Assembly (NCBI RefSeq): GCF_947241705.1
Contig: NC_079267.1
Span: forward strand, 708,501-772,500
DNA: 64,000 nucleotides
DNA from: Saccharomyces mikatae IFO 1815
Lineage: Eukaryota > Ascomycota > Saccharomycetes > Saccharomycetales > Saccharomycetaceae
Reading direction: 5' to 3'
Shown here: positions 50,936 through 61,300 of the stretch, piece after piece
How positions within the stretch are numbered: the stretch's first letter is position 1
Layout of the letters: each line of letters starts with the position of its first letter
Made by a program: the position numbers and the translations under genes
Notes under the pieces: model-generated
Database searches by the model: none
What the model was told of the DNA's origin: nothing
The model's input: the letters and a program-made list of their open reading frames with translations, nothing else

Positions 50936-51673
50936 ATGCCAGCATTATTAAAAAGACTTTTGTTTCAGGTAGGCCCTCATCCAAACGAAAGAACGTTCAC
51001 CTTATCCTCTGTTTCTACTGACGGCCATTACATATCTTTGAGGCCTTTTGTTAAACCAACCGGTAATAATGAGTTAGCTTTTCCATTCGAATGGGCGTTT
51101 GCCGGTACAAATAAAACCGTTAAAGTTAATGATATGGGTAATGGTGTCATTACTCAAGATTTCAACTTCTGGTTGGATACAAATGTGTACTTGAATGTTC
51201 CAAATACCCACCGTGGTGAGATAAACACCAGTTGGAAAAATTGGGATTCTGGTTGTGTCGAAGAAACTGGTGCTGTTTACCCGTTTGGTGCCGACAAGGA
51301 AAGTGTCCCTTTCAGAGAATTGTGGCAACCTGTTGACCCATCAAGAGAAGATCTTGTCATCGTCTCGCCAAATAATGAGAAATTTACATCAAGTGCCAAA
51401 TCAATTGTCCTTAAAGTTGTTGACGGAGCCTATGATGGGTTAGTTATAGTCATTGGTAGATGGGTTCAAGGATTTTTGTCCAAAAAGAATGAAAATACTA
51501 CTGAGGGTTTGAACTTCATCAGATTATTGGAAAAAGATTCCGGCAAATTTGACTCCTTGTTGAGCTATGGTAAGGAAGTTAAGAGAATTCCACAAAGCTA
51601 CGAAAATTTAAAGAAAGGCTCAATTGTAACCAGCGAGGGGTTAAACTGGGAAGTTATTGAGTACTATGCTTAA
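50936..51673 (+). CDS. HRI1: Hri1, Hrr25- and Sec63-interacting protein of unknown role
   Basis: A 245-residue soluble protein matching YLR301W (244 residues). S. cerevisiae Hri1 binds the casein kinase Hrr25 and was found with Sec63 and Sec72; its structure is two lipocalin-like beta barrels, but its role is not established. The sequence shows no signal, membrane span or catalytic motif. The start MPALLKRLLFQVGPHPNERTF fits the family. SEC72, another Sec63-complex gene, lies about 10 kb to the left, probably by chance. Confidence 0.93.
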   Translation: MPALLKRLLFQVGPHPNERTFTLSSVSTDGHYISLRPFVKPTGNNELAFPFEWAFAGTNKTVKVNDMGNGVITQDFNFWLDTNVYLNVPNTHRGEINTSWKNWDSGCVEETGAVYPFGADKESVPFRELWQPVDPSREDLVIVSPNNEKFTSSAKSIVLKVVDGAYDGLVIVIGRWVQGFLSKKNENTTEGLNFIRLLEKDSGKFDSLLSYGKEVKRIPQSYENLKKGSIVTSEGLNWEVIEYYA

Positions 51674-51788
51674 TGATGTACATTAGAAGATCTTCTTTTT
51701 CTCCCCTTTTTACTATGGCGAGCATTCTCAAGACCTAAGTAGTGTTTATAGTGATAAATTTTATAACACCTTACTCAATAGTCCACTA

Positions 51789-52112
51789 AGTTGGAACAAG
51801 ATTCAACTAACGTCTATCGATTAGTATTCCCATTAATCGTATATGATTATATCTGCTGCTACAAGAGGACATAAATGATGGGAAACAGCCATCGAAATTA
51901 GTGGAAGCTGAAACGCAAGGATTGATAGGAAATGAATGAAAACATATATAATGACAATTGAAGCATTCACAGACTTATGTATAATTACTACTTCCATCTC
52001 CTGAATTCCTATATCCTCGAGGAGAACTTCTAGTATATTCTATATACCAAATAATATTGCCTTTATCAACAGTGAATTGCCAACAATTATCTCAAAATTC
52101 ACCCATATCTCA
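51789..52112 (+). mobile_element. Solo delta LTR (Ty1/Ty2 family), diverged
   Basis: A 324-bp plus-strand LTR that starts GTTGGAACAAGATTCAACTA and ends CAACAATTATCTCAAAATTC then ACCCATATCTCA. The AGTGGAAGCTGAAACGCAAG and CTCGAGGAGAACTTCTAGTA blocks are present. It lies 84 bp upstream of tRNA-Leu, a usual Ty1 position. No matching 5-bp repeats are seen at its ends, which fits an older insertion. No internal Ty sequence is present. Confidence 0.9.
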
Positions 52113-52196
52113 CGAATATTTTTGTTACTTAAATTTCCATCGACTTCGAGATTACAGTATAGGTAATAGTTAAGTTTACTTCCTTCAACAAACAGT

Positions 52197-52297
52197 GGGA
52201 GTTTGGCCGAGTGGTTTAAGGCGTCAGATTTAGGTGGATTTAACCTCTAAAATCTCTGATATCTTCGGATGCAAGGGTTCGAATCCCTTAGCTCTCA
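52197..52297 (+). tRNA. tRNA-Leu(UAG) with a 19-nt intron
   Basis: 101 nt. The acceptor GGGAGTT pairs with AGCTCTC. The anticodon stem TCAGA (52224-52228) pairs with TCTGA (52255-52259), giving anticodon TAG at 52231-52233. The intron is 52235-52253 (19 nt) after the base 3' of the anticodon. The long variable arm (GATATCTTCGGATGC) is typical of tRNA-Leu, and the B box is GGTTCGAATCC. Oligo-T follows at about 52298-52311. I first considered UAA, but the pairing fixes UAG. Confidence 0.95.
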
Positions 52298-52329
52298 TTA
52301 TTTTTATTTTTGACATCACGATTTACAGT

Positions 52330-52437
52330 CACGTGATGGCAACGGAGTAAATGGCACGTGAAGCTATCTGTGCTGGAGAACTGTGGTGGTAACAAATGAC
52401 TAAAGTTAGTCAAAGCGCCATCCTCATAAAAACTGTG
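52330..52437. promoter_or_regulatory. MET17 upstream sites: two Cbf1 and two Met31/32
   Basis: CACGTG occurs at 52330-52335 (as TCACGTGA) and at 52355-52360. AACTGTGG (Met31/32 core) is at 52379-52386, and AAACTGTG at 52430-52437. Together they form the known methionine-pathway layout for Cbf1-Met4-Met28 and Met31/32, 210-320 bases before the MET17 ATG. A TATA box, TATATAAG, is at 52509-52516. Confidence 0.85.
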
Positions 52438-52631
52438 TAACATATTAAGCGAAATGTCGAATAGGTGGCACCTTGTCCAATTGAACACAATCTATGGAAA
52501 AAGCAAGATATATAAGGTTGACTGAACTGTTCGATGTAGAGGAAGTTTTCTTTTTCCAACCATTTAGTTTTTTAATGTTACGTTTCTTGTGTCTATAAAG
52601 ATCCTCAGATACATAGATATAGTTCTATTAA

Positions 52632-53981
<1,350 letters not shown>

Positions 53982-54462
53982 GTATGCGTAATGTGTTGTA
54001 AAATTATATATAACCTTACTTTCTATTAAAAGTACTTTACTTTTATAAAACGAACTTTACTGAAATTAATATCCCCCTTTTTCTTAGTTTTGAGATAAGA
54101 ATTTGGTCGATCTTGAAACAATTACTAGAATTTAATTACTTAGGACGCTAATCTTTTTATGGATACAGAATATGTTGGAATAAGTGACTGTAACTATGCA
54201 TTTATTCTTATGAATTGGAGTAGGTGATGACGAACATTCTTTAACATGATACTAATAATGTTGAATAAATGAATACAAACATTCTTATGATGATACCAAT
54301 TAAATTGGAGTAGGCAAATTCTAATAATAGAATTTCATGCACTAGTAAGATAAAGATCTATTAATTGTCCAGAACTTAGTATATAAAAAGATGAGCTATC
54401 ACCAAAAGCCTATCATAAATGTTCTGAATTATGTCTGAACCAGACTTATTCTTAATTATTAC
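53982..54462. other. MET17 3' flank with LTR-like DNA of unknown family
   Basis: After the MET17 3' end, a stretch from about 54173 begins TGTTGGAATAAGTGACTG, which looks like a Ty LTR 5' end but does not follow delta or sigma afterwards. Two words recur with a spacing of about 77-90 bp: ATTCTTATGA at 54204 and 54281, and AATTGGAGTAGG at 54213 and 54303. A TATATAAAAAG is near 54378. The family could be tau (Ty4) or another one; I cannot tell. Confidence 0.4.
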
Positions 54463-54793
54463 TGAGATAAGAGTACATTTTGATGTAATTGTTGGGATTC
54501 CATTTTTTATAAGGCAATAATTTAGGTATGTAGATATACTAGAAGTTCTCCTCGGGGATTTAGGAATTCATAAAAAAGAATCTGCAATTCTACACAATTC
54601 TATAAACATTATTATCATCGTTTTATATGTTGTTATTCATTTATCCTATTACATTATTAATCCTTACGTTTCAGCTTCCACTAATTTAGATGACTATTTC
54701 TCATCATTTGCGTCATCTTCTAACACCGTATATGATAATATACTAGTAACGTAAATACTAGTTAGTAGATGATAGTTGATTTATATTACAACA
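54463..54793 (-). mobile_element. Solo delta LTR (Ty1/Ty2 family) with target duplication
   Basis: A 331-bp minus-strand LTR from TGAGAT at 54463 to ACAACA at 54793. The GAGAACTTCTAGTA block (reverse at about 54537-54550), the GGAAGCTGAAACG block and the GGTGTTAGAAGATGACGCAAAT block are close to modern delta. The pentamer ATTAC lies on both sides (54458-54462 and 54794-54798), a 5-bp target duplication. It looks the youngest of the LTRs here. It lies 187 bp upstream of tRNA-Ile. Confidence 0.93.
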
Positions 54794-54824
54794 ATTACGA
54801 CTTACTAAACTACTACTTATCAAA

Positions 54825-54873
54825 AGTATGATATATACTAGTAGATGGACAGTAGTTGATTTTCATTCCAACA
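54825..54873 (-). mobile_element. Delta LTR 5' terminal fragment
   Basis: About 49 bases ending TTTTCATTCCAACA match, on the minus strand, the first part of delta (TGTTGGAATGAAAATCAACTA and then CTAGTATAT). It is only a terminal piece, 107 bp upstream of tRNA-Ile. It shows that more than one Ty1/Ty2-type insertion has used this tRNA. Confidence 0.75.
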
Positions 54874-54980
54874 TAATTATCAAAACATAGATATTGAACA
54901 ACAAGTTTAAGTTTAGGTCAGAAGTCCGGCTAATACTTAGATAAAAATGTCCTCTACTAAACACAACTATAAATTAATTT

Positions 54981-55054
54981 GGTCTCTTGGCCCAGTTGGT
55001 TAAGGCACCGTGCTAATAACGCGGGGATCAGCGGTTCGATCCCGCTAGAGACCA
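54981..55054 (+). tRNA. tRNA-Ile(AAU)
   Basis: 74 nt. The acceptor GGTCTCT pairs with AGAGACC, followed by discriminator A. The anticodon arm CGTGCTAATAACGCG gives AAT. The A box is TGGCCCAGTTGG and the B box GGTTCGATCCC. There is no intron. TTTTGTTTTT follows directly as the Pol III terminator. Confidence 0.97.
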
Positions 55055-55460
55055 TTTTGTTTTTAGACAATATGTCTAAAACGTGAGCTTCTGTGACAAC
55101 TTTTAAAGCGGTTAGAATAGAAACAATTCATGTTCCAAATATTGACAATCTTTTTTTTTCTTTAATTGACTATAAAACATCTTTATTCTAACCAAACAAA
55201 ATGTATGATCCTTAGAAAAATGATATAAAAGTTTTGCTTTTTATGTATGTACAGTAAGCGTACTTAAATAAATAAATAAACAATAAAACAATCAATAAAT
55301 AAATAATATACGATCATAAATTACGAGATATACTTCATAGTGTTGACTTCTTCAGCCGAACGTCATTAAATTTAAGGCAAAAAGATAAACAAGGGTACGG
55401 TGTACAGAAGGCAAAATAAATAAAAACCTTTCAAGTGACTGAACTAAAATAATGTTTCCA
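55055..55460. other. tRNA-Ile to ACO1 spacer
   Basis: 406 bases forming the 3' side of ACO1. AAAT/AATA-type tetranucleotide runs lie at about 55264-55306, with a T tract near 55151-55162. No gene is seen. Confidence 0.5.
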
Positions 55461-57797
55461 TTATTTCTTCTCATCAGCCTTAATCTTGTTTAAGGCAGAA
55501 CCATACTTAAACCATTCAATTTGTTCCTCGTTGAAGGTATGAGTCAATACAGCGTCCCATGGCTTACCATTCTTTGGATGGACTCTCATTGTCACAGGCT
55601 TACCTGGAGCCAAGTCGGTTAAACCAAGAATATCAATTCTGTCATCTGGGTTAATCTTGTCGTAATCAGCTGGGTTCTTAAAGTTCAATGGCAATAGACC
55701 TTGTTTCTTCAAGTTAGTTTCATGGATACGGGCAAATGATTTCGTGATGATAGCAAAACCACCCAAGAATCTTGGTTCCAAAGCAGCATGTTCACGAGAA
55801 GAACCTTCACCAAAATTTTCATCACCAATAACAACCCATTTGATACCTTGGTCTCTGTAATCTCTAGCGGTGTCTGGAACACCTTTGTATTCACCGGTAT
55901 ATACATTTTTCACGGAGTTAGCTTTCTTGTTTTCGGCATTAATAGCACCAATCATATAGTTGTTGGAAATATTTTCTAAATGACCTCTGTATTTCAACCA
56001 TGGACCAGCCATAGAAATATGATCAGTGGTGGTCTTACCCACTGCCTTAATCAGGATTGGCATGTCTTTAGCATCTTTGCCGTCCCAAGGCTTGAATGGT
56101 TTCAACAATTGCAGACGGTCTGAAGTTGGCGAAACTTTAACTTCAACAGTACTACGGTCTACAGGTGGAGCTTGATAGGTGTTTTCACCAGCATCATAGC
56201 CCCTTTGTGGCAAACCGTCACCGTGTGGTGGCTTTAACATAAACTCATTTCCATCCTTATCCTTTAGTTTATCTGTTAAAGGATTAAATCTCAAGTCACC
56301 AGCAATGGCGAATGCGGTAACCAACTCTGGAGATGCAACAAAAGCATGGGTCTGTGGGTTACCATCATTTCTAGAAGTAAAGTTTCTGTTGTAAGAGGAA
56401 ACAATGGTGTTCTTGTCGCCCTTCTTGATATCCCTACGGTCCCATTGACCAATACATGGACCACAGGCATTAGCCAAAACAATACCACCAAATTCCTTAA
56501 AAGTTTCTAATTGACCATCACGTTCAATAGTAGCTCTGATTTGTTCAGAACCTGGAGTAACAGTGAAAATAGTCTTGGATTTCAAACCATGAGCGGCGGC
56601 ATCTTTAACAATGGATGCAGAACGAGACATATCTTCATAGGAAGAGTTGGTACAAGATCCGATCAAACCGACCCTGACGTCCAATGGCCAGTTGTTAGCA
56701 ACAGCAACATCCTTCATCTTAGAAACCGGTGTAGCCAAATCTGGAGTGAACGGACCATTAATGTATGGTTCCAAAGTATTCAAGTCGATTTCAACGACCT
56801 CGTCGTATTCAGCATCTTTATCAGCTGACAACAGGTCATTATGGTATAATTTAGCAAAGTCAGCAATCTTACCACGACCAGTGGCTTCCAGATATTCGAT
56901 CATAGATTTGTTGAATGGGAAAACAGAAGTGGTTGCACCAATTTCAGCACCCATATTACAAATGGTACCCATACCTGTGGCAGAGAAAGTGTCAACACCA
57001 TCACCGAAGTATTCAACAATTTTACCAGTACCACCTTTAACGGTTGTAATACCGGCTAATTTTAAAATAATATCTTTTGGAGAAGTCCAGCCATTCATTT
57101 TACCAGTCAATTTAACACCTAAGATCTTTGGAGCCTTCAACTCCCATGGACGACCTGCCATAACATCAACAGCGTCAGCACCACCAACACCGATAGCCAA
57201 TTGACCCAAACCACCAGCGTTTGGTGTATGGGAGTCAGTACCAATGATTAAGGCACCTGGGAAAGCGTAGTTTTCCAAAACAATTTGATGAATGATACCG
57301 GAACCAGGCTTCCAGAAACCCATGTTATACTTGGCAGTGGCAGAGGCTAAAAAGTCATAGACTTCCTTGTTTAGATCTATAGCCCTTTTTAAATCCTTCT
57401 CACCACCAACCTGTGCTTGAATCAAATGATCACAATGAACAGTAACTGGCTTAGCGACCTGTGGTAAACCAGCTGACATAAATTGCAAGATGGCCATTTG
57501 AGCAGTGGCATCTTGACAGGCAACACGATCTGGCCTCAATTTCAGGTACGACACACCTCTTTGAATATCTTGACCATGAGGGTCATCCAAGTGCCCGTAC
57601 AAGATCTTCTCTGCGTAGGTAAATGGCCTATTCAGTCTTTTCCTTACAATATCCAGCGTTTCCACATTCTGCTTGTAATTAATGAAAGAGTGATCTTCTA
57701 ATAGATTTTGGTTGACTTTTGAATTTCTAGTGAAATTGGAGACTGTCGCAAGACCACGAGCAATAGGTCTCTTAATGGCAGAACGTGCAGACAGCAT
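55461..57797 (-). CDS. ACO1: Aco1, mitochondrial aconitase
   Basis: TCA-cycle enzyme converting citrate to isocitrate; also needed for mtDNA maintenance. 778 residues, the S. cerevisiae length. Residues 1 to about 16 ([16 protein letters not shown]) form the targeting peptide. The [4Fe-4S] ligands are C382 (GSCTNSS), C445 and C448 (ACGPCIG). The swivel domain at about 610-778 holds [18 protein letters not shown]. Codons are strongly biased. Expression is expected to respond to Hap2/3/4/5 and the retrograde pathway. Confidence 0.98.
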   Translation of the reverse strand: MLSARSAIKRPIARGLATVSNFTRNSKVNQNLLEDHSFINYKQNVETLDIVRKRLNRPFTYAEKILYGHLDDPHGQDIQRGVSYLKLRPDRVACQDATAQMAILQFMSAGLPQVAKPVTVHCDHLIQAQVGGEKDLKRAIDLNKEVYDFLASATAKYNMGFWKPGSGIIHQIVLENYAFPGALIIGTDSHTPNAGGLGQLAIGVGGADAVDVMAGRPWELKAPKILGVKLTGKMNGWTSPKDIILKLAGITTVKGGTGKIVEYFGDGVDTFSATGMGTICNMGAEIGATTSVFPFNKSMIEYLEATGRGKIADFAKLYHNDLLSADKDAEYDEVVEIDLNTLEPYINGPFTPDLATPVSKMKDVAVANNWPLDVRVGLIGSCTNSSYEDMSRSASIVKDAAAHGLKSKTIFTVTPGSEQIRATIERDGQLETFKEFGGIVLANACGPCIGQWDRRDIKKGDKNTIVSSYNRNFTSRNDGNPQTHAFVASPELVTAFAIAGDLRFNPLTDKLKDKDGNEFMLKPPHGDGLPQRGYDAGENTYQAPPVDRSTVEVKVSPTSDRLQLLKPFKPWDGKDAKDMPILIKAVGKTTTDHISMAGPWLKYRGHLENISNNYMIGAINAENKKANSVKNVYTGEYKGVPDTARDYRDQGIKWVVIGDENFGEGSSREHAALEPRFLGGFAIITKSFARIHETNLKKQGLLPLNFKNPADYDKINPDDRIDILGLTDLAPGKPVTMRVHPKNGKPWDAVLTHTFNEEQIEWFKYGSALNKIKADEKK

Positions 57798-58390
57798 TGT
57801 ATATCTATAGTAATAATGATAGTTCCTATTACCTTCGTTTTACTCTACAAGATCTAAGAAAAGAGGGAGAGAAATGAGGGAAAATTGATTTGAATGAAAC
57901 ACTCTTGTTGCTTGACCTCTAAAACCGGAAGATTATATATATAATAAAAGATTTCGTTGTCCTCCCTTTTTGTGCTTGCCTTTCCGAAAACCGGCAGCGA
58001 TTGGAGGTTTAATGATTAAAGTCGTCTGCGGAGAACAACTGAAGGGTTCAAATTTTCTCGTATGCACTAATTCCTTTAGTGATTGGTCAGGACCTTTGCC
58101 GAGTTCGGCGCCGAGATGCTCGAAAGGACAAAGGACATTGCCCGGTTTCGCACGGCCGCCCTTTTGCGGTTCTCGGCCTTTTTTTAGGCAATTTGACACC
58201 GTGCCCAAATGGCTTGGCACAATCCGTGGATCAGGCACGTGAGTGTGACCGGCGTCATTCACTGAAGCAAGATAAGATTAAAAAACAATGGAATACAATG
58301 AATACAATGATATACAAAAAGAATTAAAAGAACATCATCTACGTGTAACATCAATGCGTATCTGAGTATATATATATTGTTTGTGTGACA
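57798..58390. other. ACO1 promoter region
   Basis: 593 bases between the ACO1 start and the STT4 stop. TGATTGGT at 58080-58087 fits the Hap2/3/4/5 consensus TNATTGGT. CACGTG is at 58236-58241, and GTGAC (reverse of the Rtg1/3 R box GTCAC) at 58245-58249. G+C is raised over about 58080-58260, and short overlapping frames there on both strands look fortuitous. Confidence 0.6.
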
Positions 58391-61300
58391 TCAGTACGGA
58401 ATGCCGTTTGTTAGTCTTTGGAACTCATCATAACCTTTGGTGAAGATGCTTTCGTAACTCTTACGAATTAGTGCTTTCATATATAGCGCAGCTTCATGGT
58501 CAGTTTTTTGAGGTTGAAATCTTGCCCTTAAATTCTTGATGGTCTTATGACCCTTGAAGCAAGGCAGACCACTTCCCAACATGGGGTTAACACACTCAAT
58601 AATGGCATCCACGTGTGGGCGGGCGGCTAGATACGCCTTGATGCAAAGCTCTTCAAAATCCAGGTACGCTGGAGTTTGAGGTGAACCACCCATCACTTTA
58701 ACCATTTCTTTAGTCAGCTTAAACGGGACTGCCTCGAACTTGATGCCACCTGGAACAATATCGAAAATAAACCCAAAATCGATATGTAGACAATGTCCTT
58801 GATCATCGTACATAATGTTACCGTTATGTCTGTCCTTGAATTGTAACAGGTACGAAATCACGCTATATCCCGCTAAGGATTTGACAAAGTTGTTTCGAGC
58901 ATTCTGAAATTCAATAGTAGATTCATTACCAAATTTACTGGTGAAATATTCGTATAGTCCATTAACAGCCTCACGTCCTAACATATCTCGGGATACCGAA
59001 TTAGGTAACACATCAATGACACCACAACCTGGCGCTGTTGCAGTGACTCTATAGGGGAAAACGTAGACATCCAAGCCGATACTAGACCATATGGTCCTAA
59101 ACAGCGAAATTAATTGTAACGCTAAAACATCCTGTCTACAGTCGTCTCCAACTTTAAAGATAGCTGCTTGCCATTTTTCAACTTCCTTGGTTGTGCTGGT
59201 CAAAGGGTCCTGTATCTCTTTCTTTATTTTGAAGGTTGCCATGAAAGGCGCCTTGGCATGGGATTGAAGTGGCTTACCACTTTTCCGATCAATATCAATA
59301 ACTACACCGTCAGGATTAGAGGGCAAATAAACGTCAGGTTTTACCACGATTTTACTCATTTCTTCATCAATCTTATGCTTCTTTTCCGCCTTGCTTTTTT
59401 TGATATATGGTTTCAGCTTACCCGATATGCCAGTGACTTCATCGAAGAATTCAAATTCACGTTCGTAAAAGGCCCGATGAGATTGACTAAAACTTGAAAC
59501 CATACGCTCCCGGATGCGATCCAGAGTAGGTTTGATATCGTCTTCTTGTATGCCTTCATCATCTTTGTAACAATTAGCAAGCATATTCCAAATAATCTGA
59601 TGAGAAAATAACACGCTAATCTTAGCAGTATCCAAAATCAACCTTTCAACGTATCCAGTTTTGTCATATCTCAAACATTGTACAATTTGGGGGACATAAA
59701 AAAATGCCAAGTTCACATCCTGTGATTCCAAAGAATAGATACTAAATTGCAATATGAAGGAATTACCTTGCCACTCGGGAAGAAAAAGATTGATAGATTT
59801 TAAGGGGCTCACTGGCGTCCAATACAAAGTTACGTGTAAATCTTTTTTAGTGCTTGAATGGCTTCCCTTTATGAATAAGTCAAGGGCACTTGCAGATCCC
59901 ACACACATCAAGGGATTCTTCGAGATTAAGCCCATTAATACCTCCTCCGCTCTATTGCTATAACATCGTTGTAATAGGTTTATTGCCAATATTGGATCGT
60001 TTGCGAACGTAGCCTCTACTATATCACTTGTAAGCTCGTTACTGTCGGCCCCTTCAATCTTTTCAGTCGGAGTAAGCCAGGTTTGAATTTGCTGGATTTC
60101 ACTTGCCAAAAAATAGTTTAAAATTTTGTAATCTTTACCACAATGACGTGCCATTAGCGAGCTTAATTTATTGAGCTGAAGGAAAAGGTCCCTAGTAGTA
60201 GATAAATCAGCTTTGATTTTAAGCTCATTTGAGCCGAAAGGCCAGGCGACTGGTCTTTTAAACCAACTTAGGGCGCCCTTCGTAATTTCTTGAGACAAGC
60301 GGCCCGTATACTTGGATCCTTGTTTATAGCTTGCATTTAATACAAGAGTTGCGAATAACAACAATTCGTGGCGAATCATTCTAGCAAACGGATGTAGTGA
60401 AGCCTTATACATATTTTTAATACCATATAGCACACATTTCGTGAATATTTTTAATAAAGAGTCACTTTGAAATAAGGTTCCTTCAAAATGCGAAGCAAAA
60501 AACTTGATGACATGAAGATGTGGCTGCATAGCTTGAGATGCATTTTTTGCATCTCTGTTGATACCGGCCTTGTCGTAAGGGGAGTATTCCATTTTTTGAT
60601 ATTCTTCGCCCTTTAAGTCATGATCACGAGAATAAAGACCAATATTATCATCAATGGAGCGCATCCAACAATAGCATACATCGACTAAAAGGAGATGTGC
60701 AACTTCTGGCTTCTCGGTAATGATTGTTAACCATACATTTGTAGCAATTTTTAAGGACGCGGAAGTGAAAACTTCAAATGGGAGATGCACAATGTCATAT
60801 ATCAAAGAGGCTGGGGCACCATTACCAAGAATCAACAAGGCAGTAGACATGTCAAGAAAATCGGTGACATCTTTAGTAACAATTTTGTTCCCTAAGGTTA
60901 AATTTTTTCTTATGTTTTGAGTGGAAATACAGATCTGCCTTTTGATATCCTCTGGTGACGATGTTATGGCAGTATCGAAAAGATACTTTGACCTCCATGA
61001 GTGTAAGGATATAAATCCGGATATAGTATTTGGTTTCTCTGGACCATAGTAAGTGAGTCTTGATAGTTCCTTATCTGCGGGCAAAATTGAACCAGCCATG
61101 TCCATGGCAAATGAGACACCAAATTCAACAGAATTCAACCTACTATATTCGCCGAGATCCGATATGTATGATTGCAATAGAATCTTGGCATCCTGGTTGC
61201 TTCTATTCAATACTATTCTTACCCACTCTTTAGCTGACTTGTGCAATCTCGATAGCGTTGCAGTACGCCATGATGATGAACTTGGAACCAATATCGTTGT

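Noticed and set aside
52197-52297. Reading the tRNA-Leu anticodon as UAA
   Set aside because: The stem pairing TCAGA/TCTGA places TAG at positions 34-36 and leaves a 19-nt intron; UAA would need mispairing.
52288-52488. Reverse-strand 66-codon frame upstream of MET17 (area of YLR302C)
   Set aside because: It overlaps the tRNA-Leu end and the Cbf1/Met31 sites. The S. cerevisiae frame in this place is longer, as I remember, and I see no conserved protein.
57933-58327. Overlapping frames on both strands before ACO1
   Set aside because: They lie in the promoter with CCAAT and E-box sites. Open frames on both strands reflect higher G+C and not coding.
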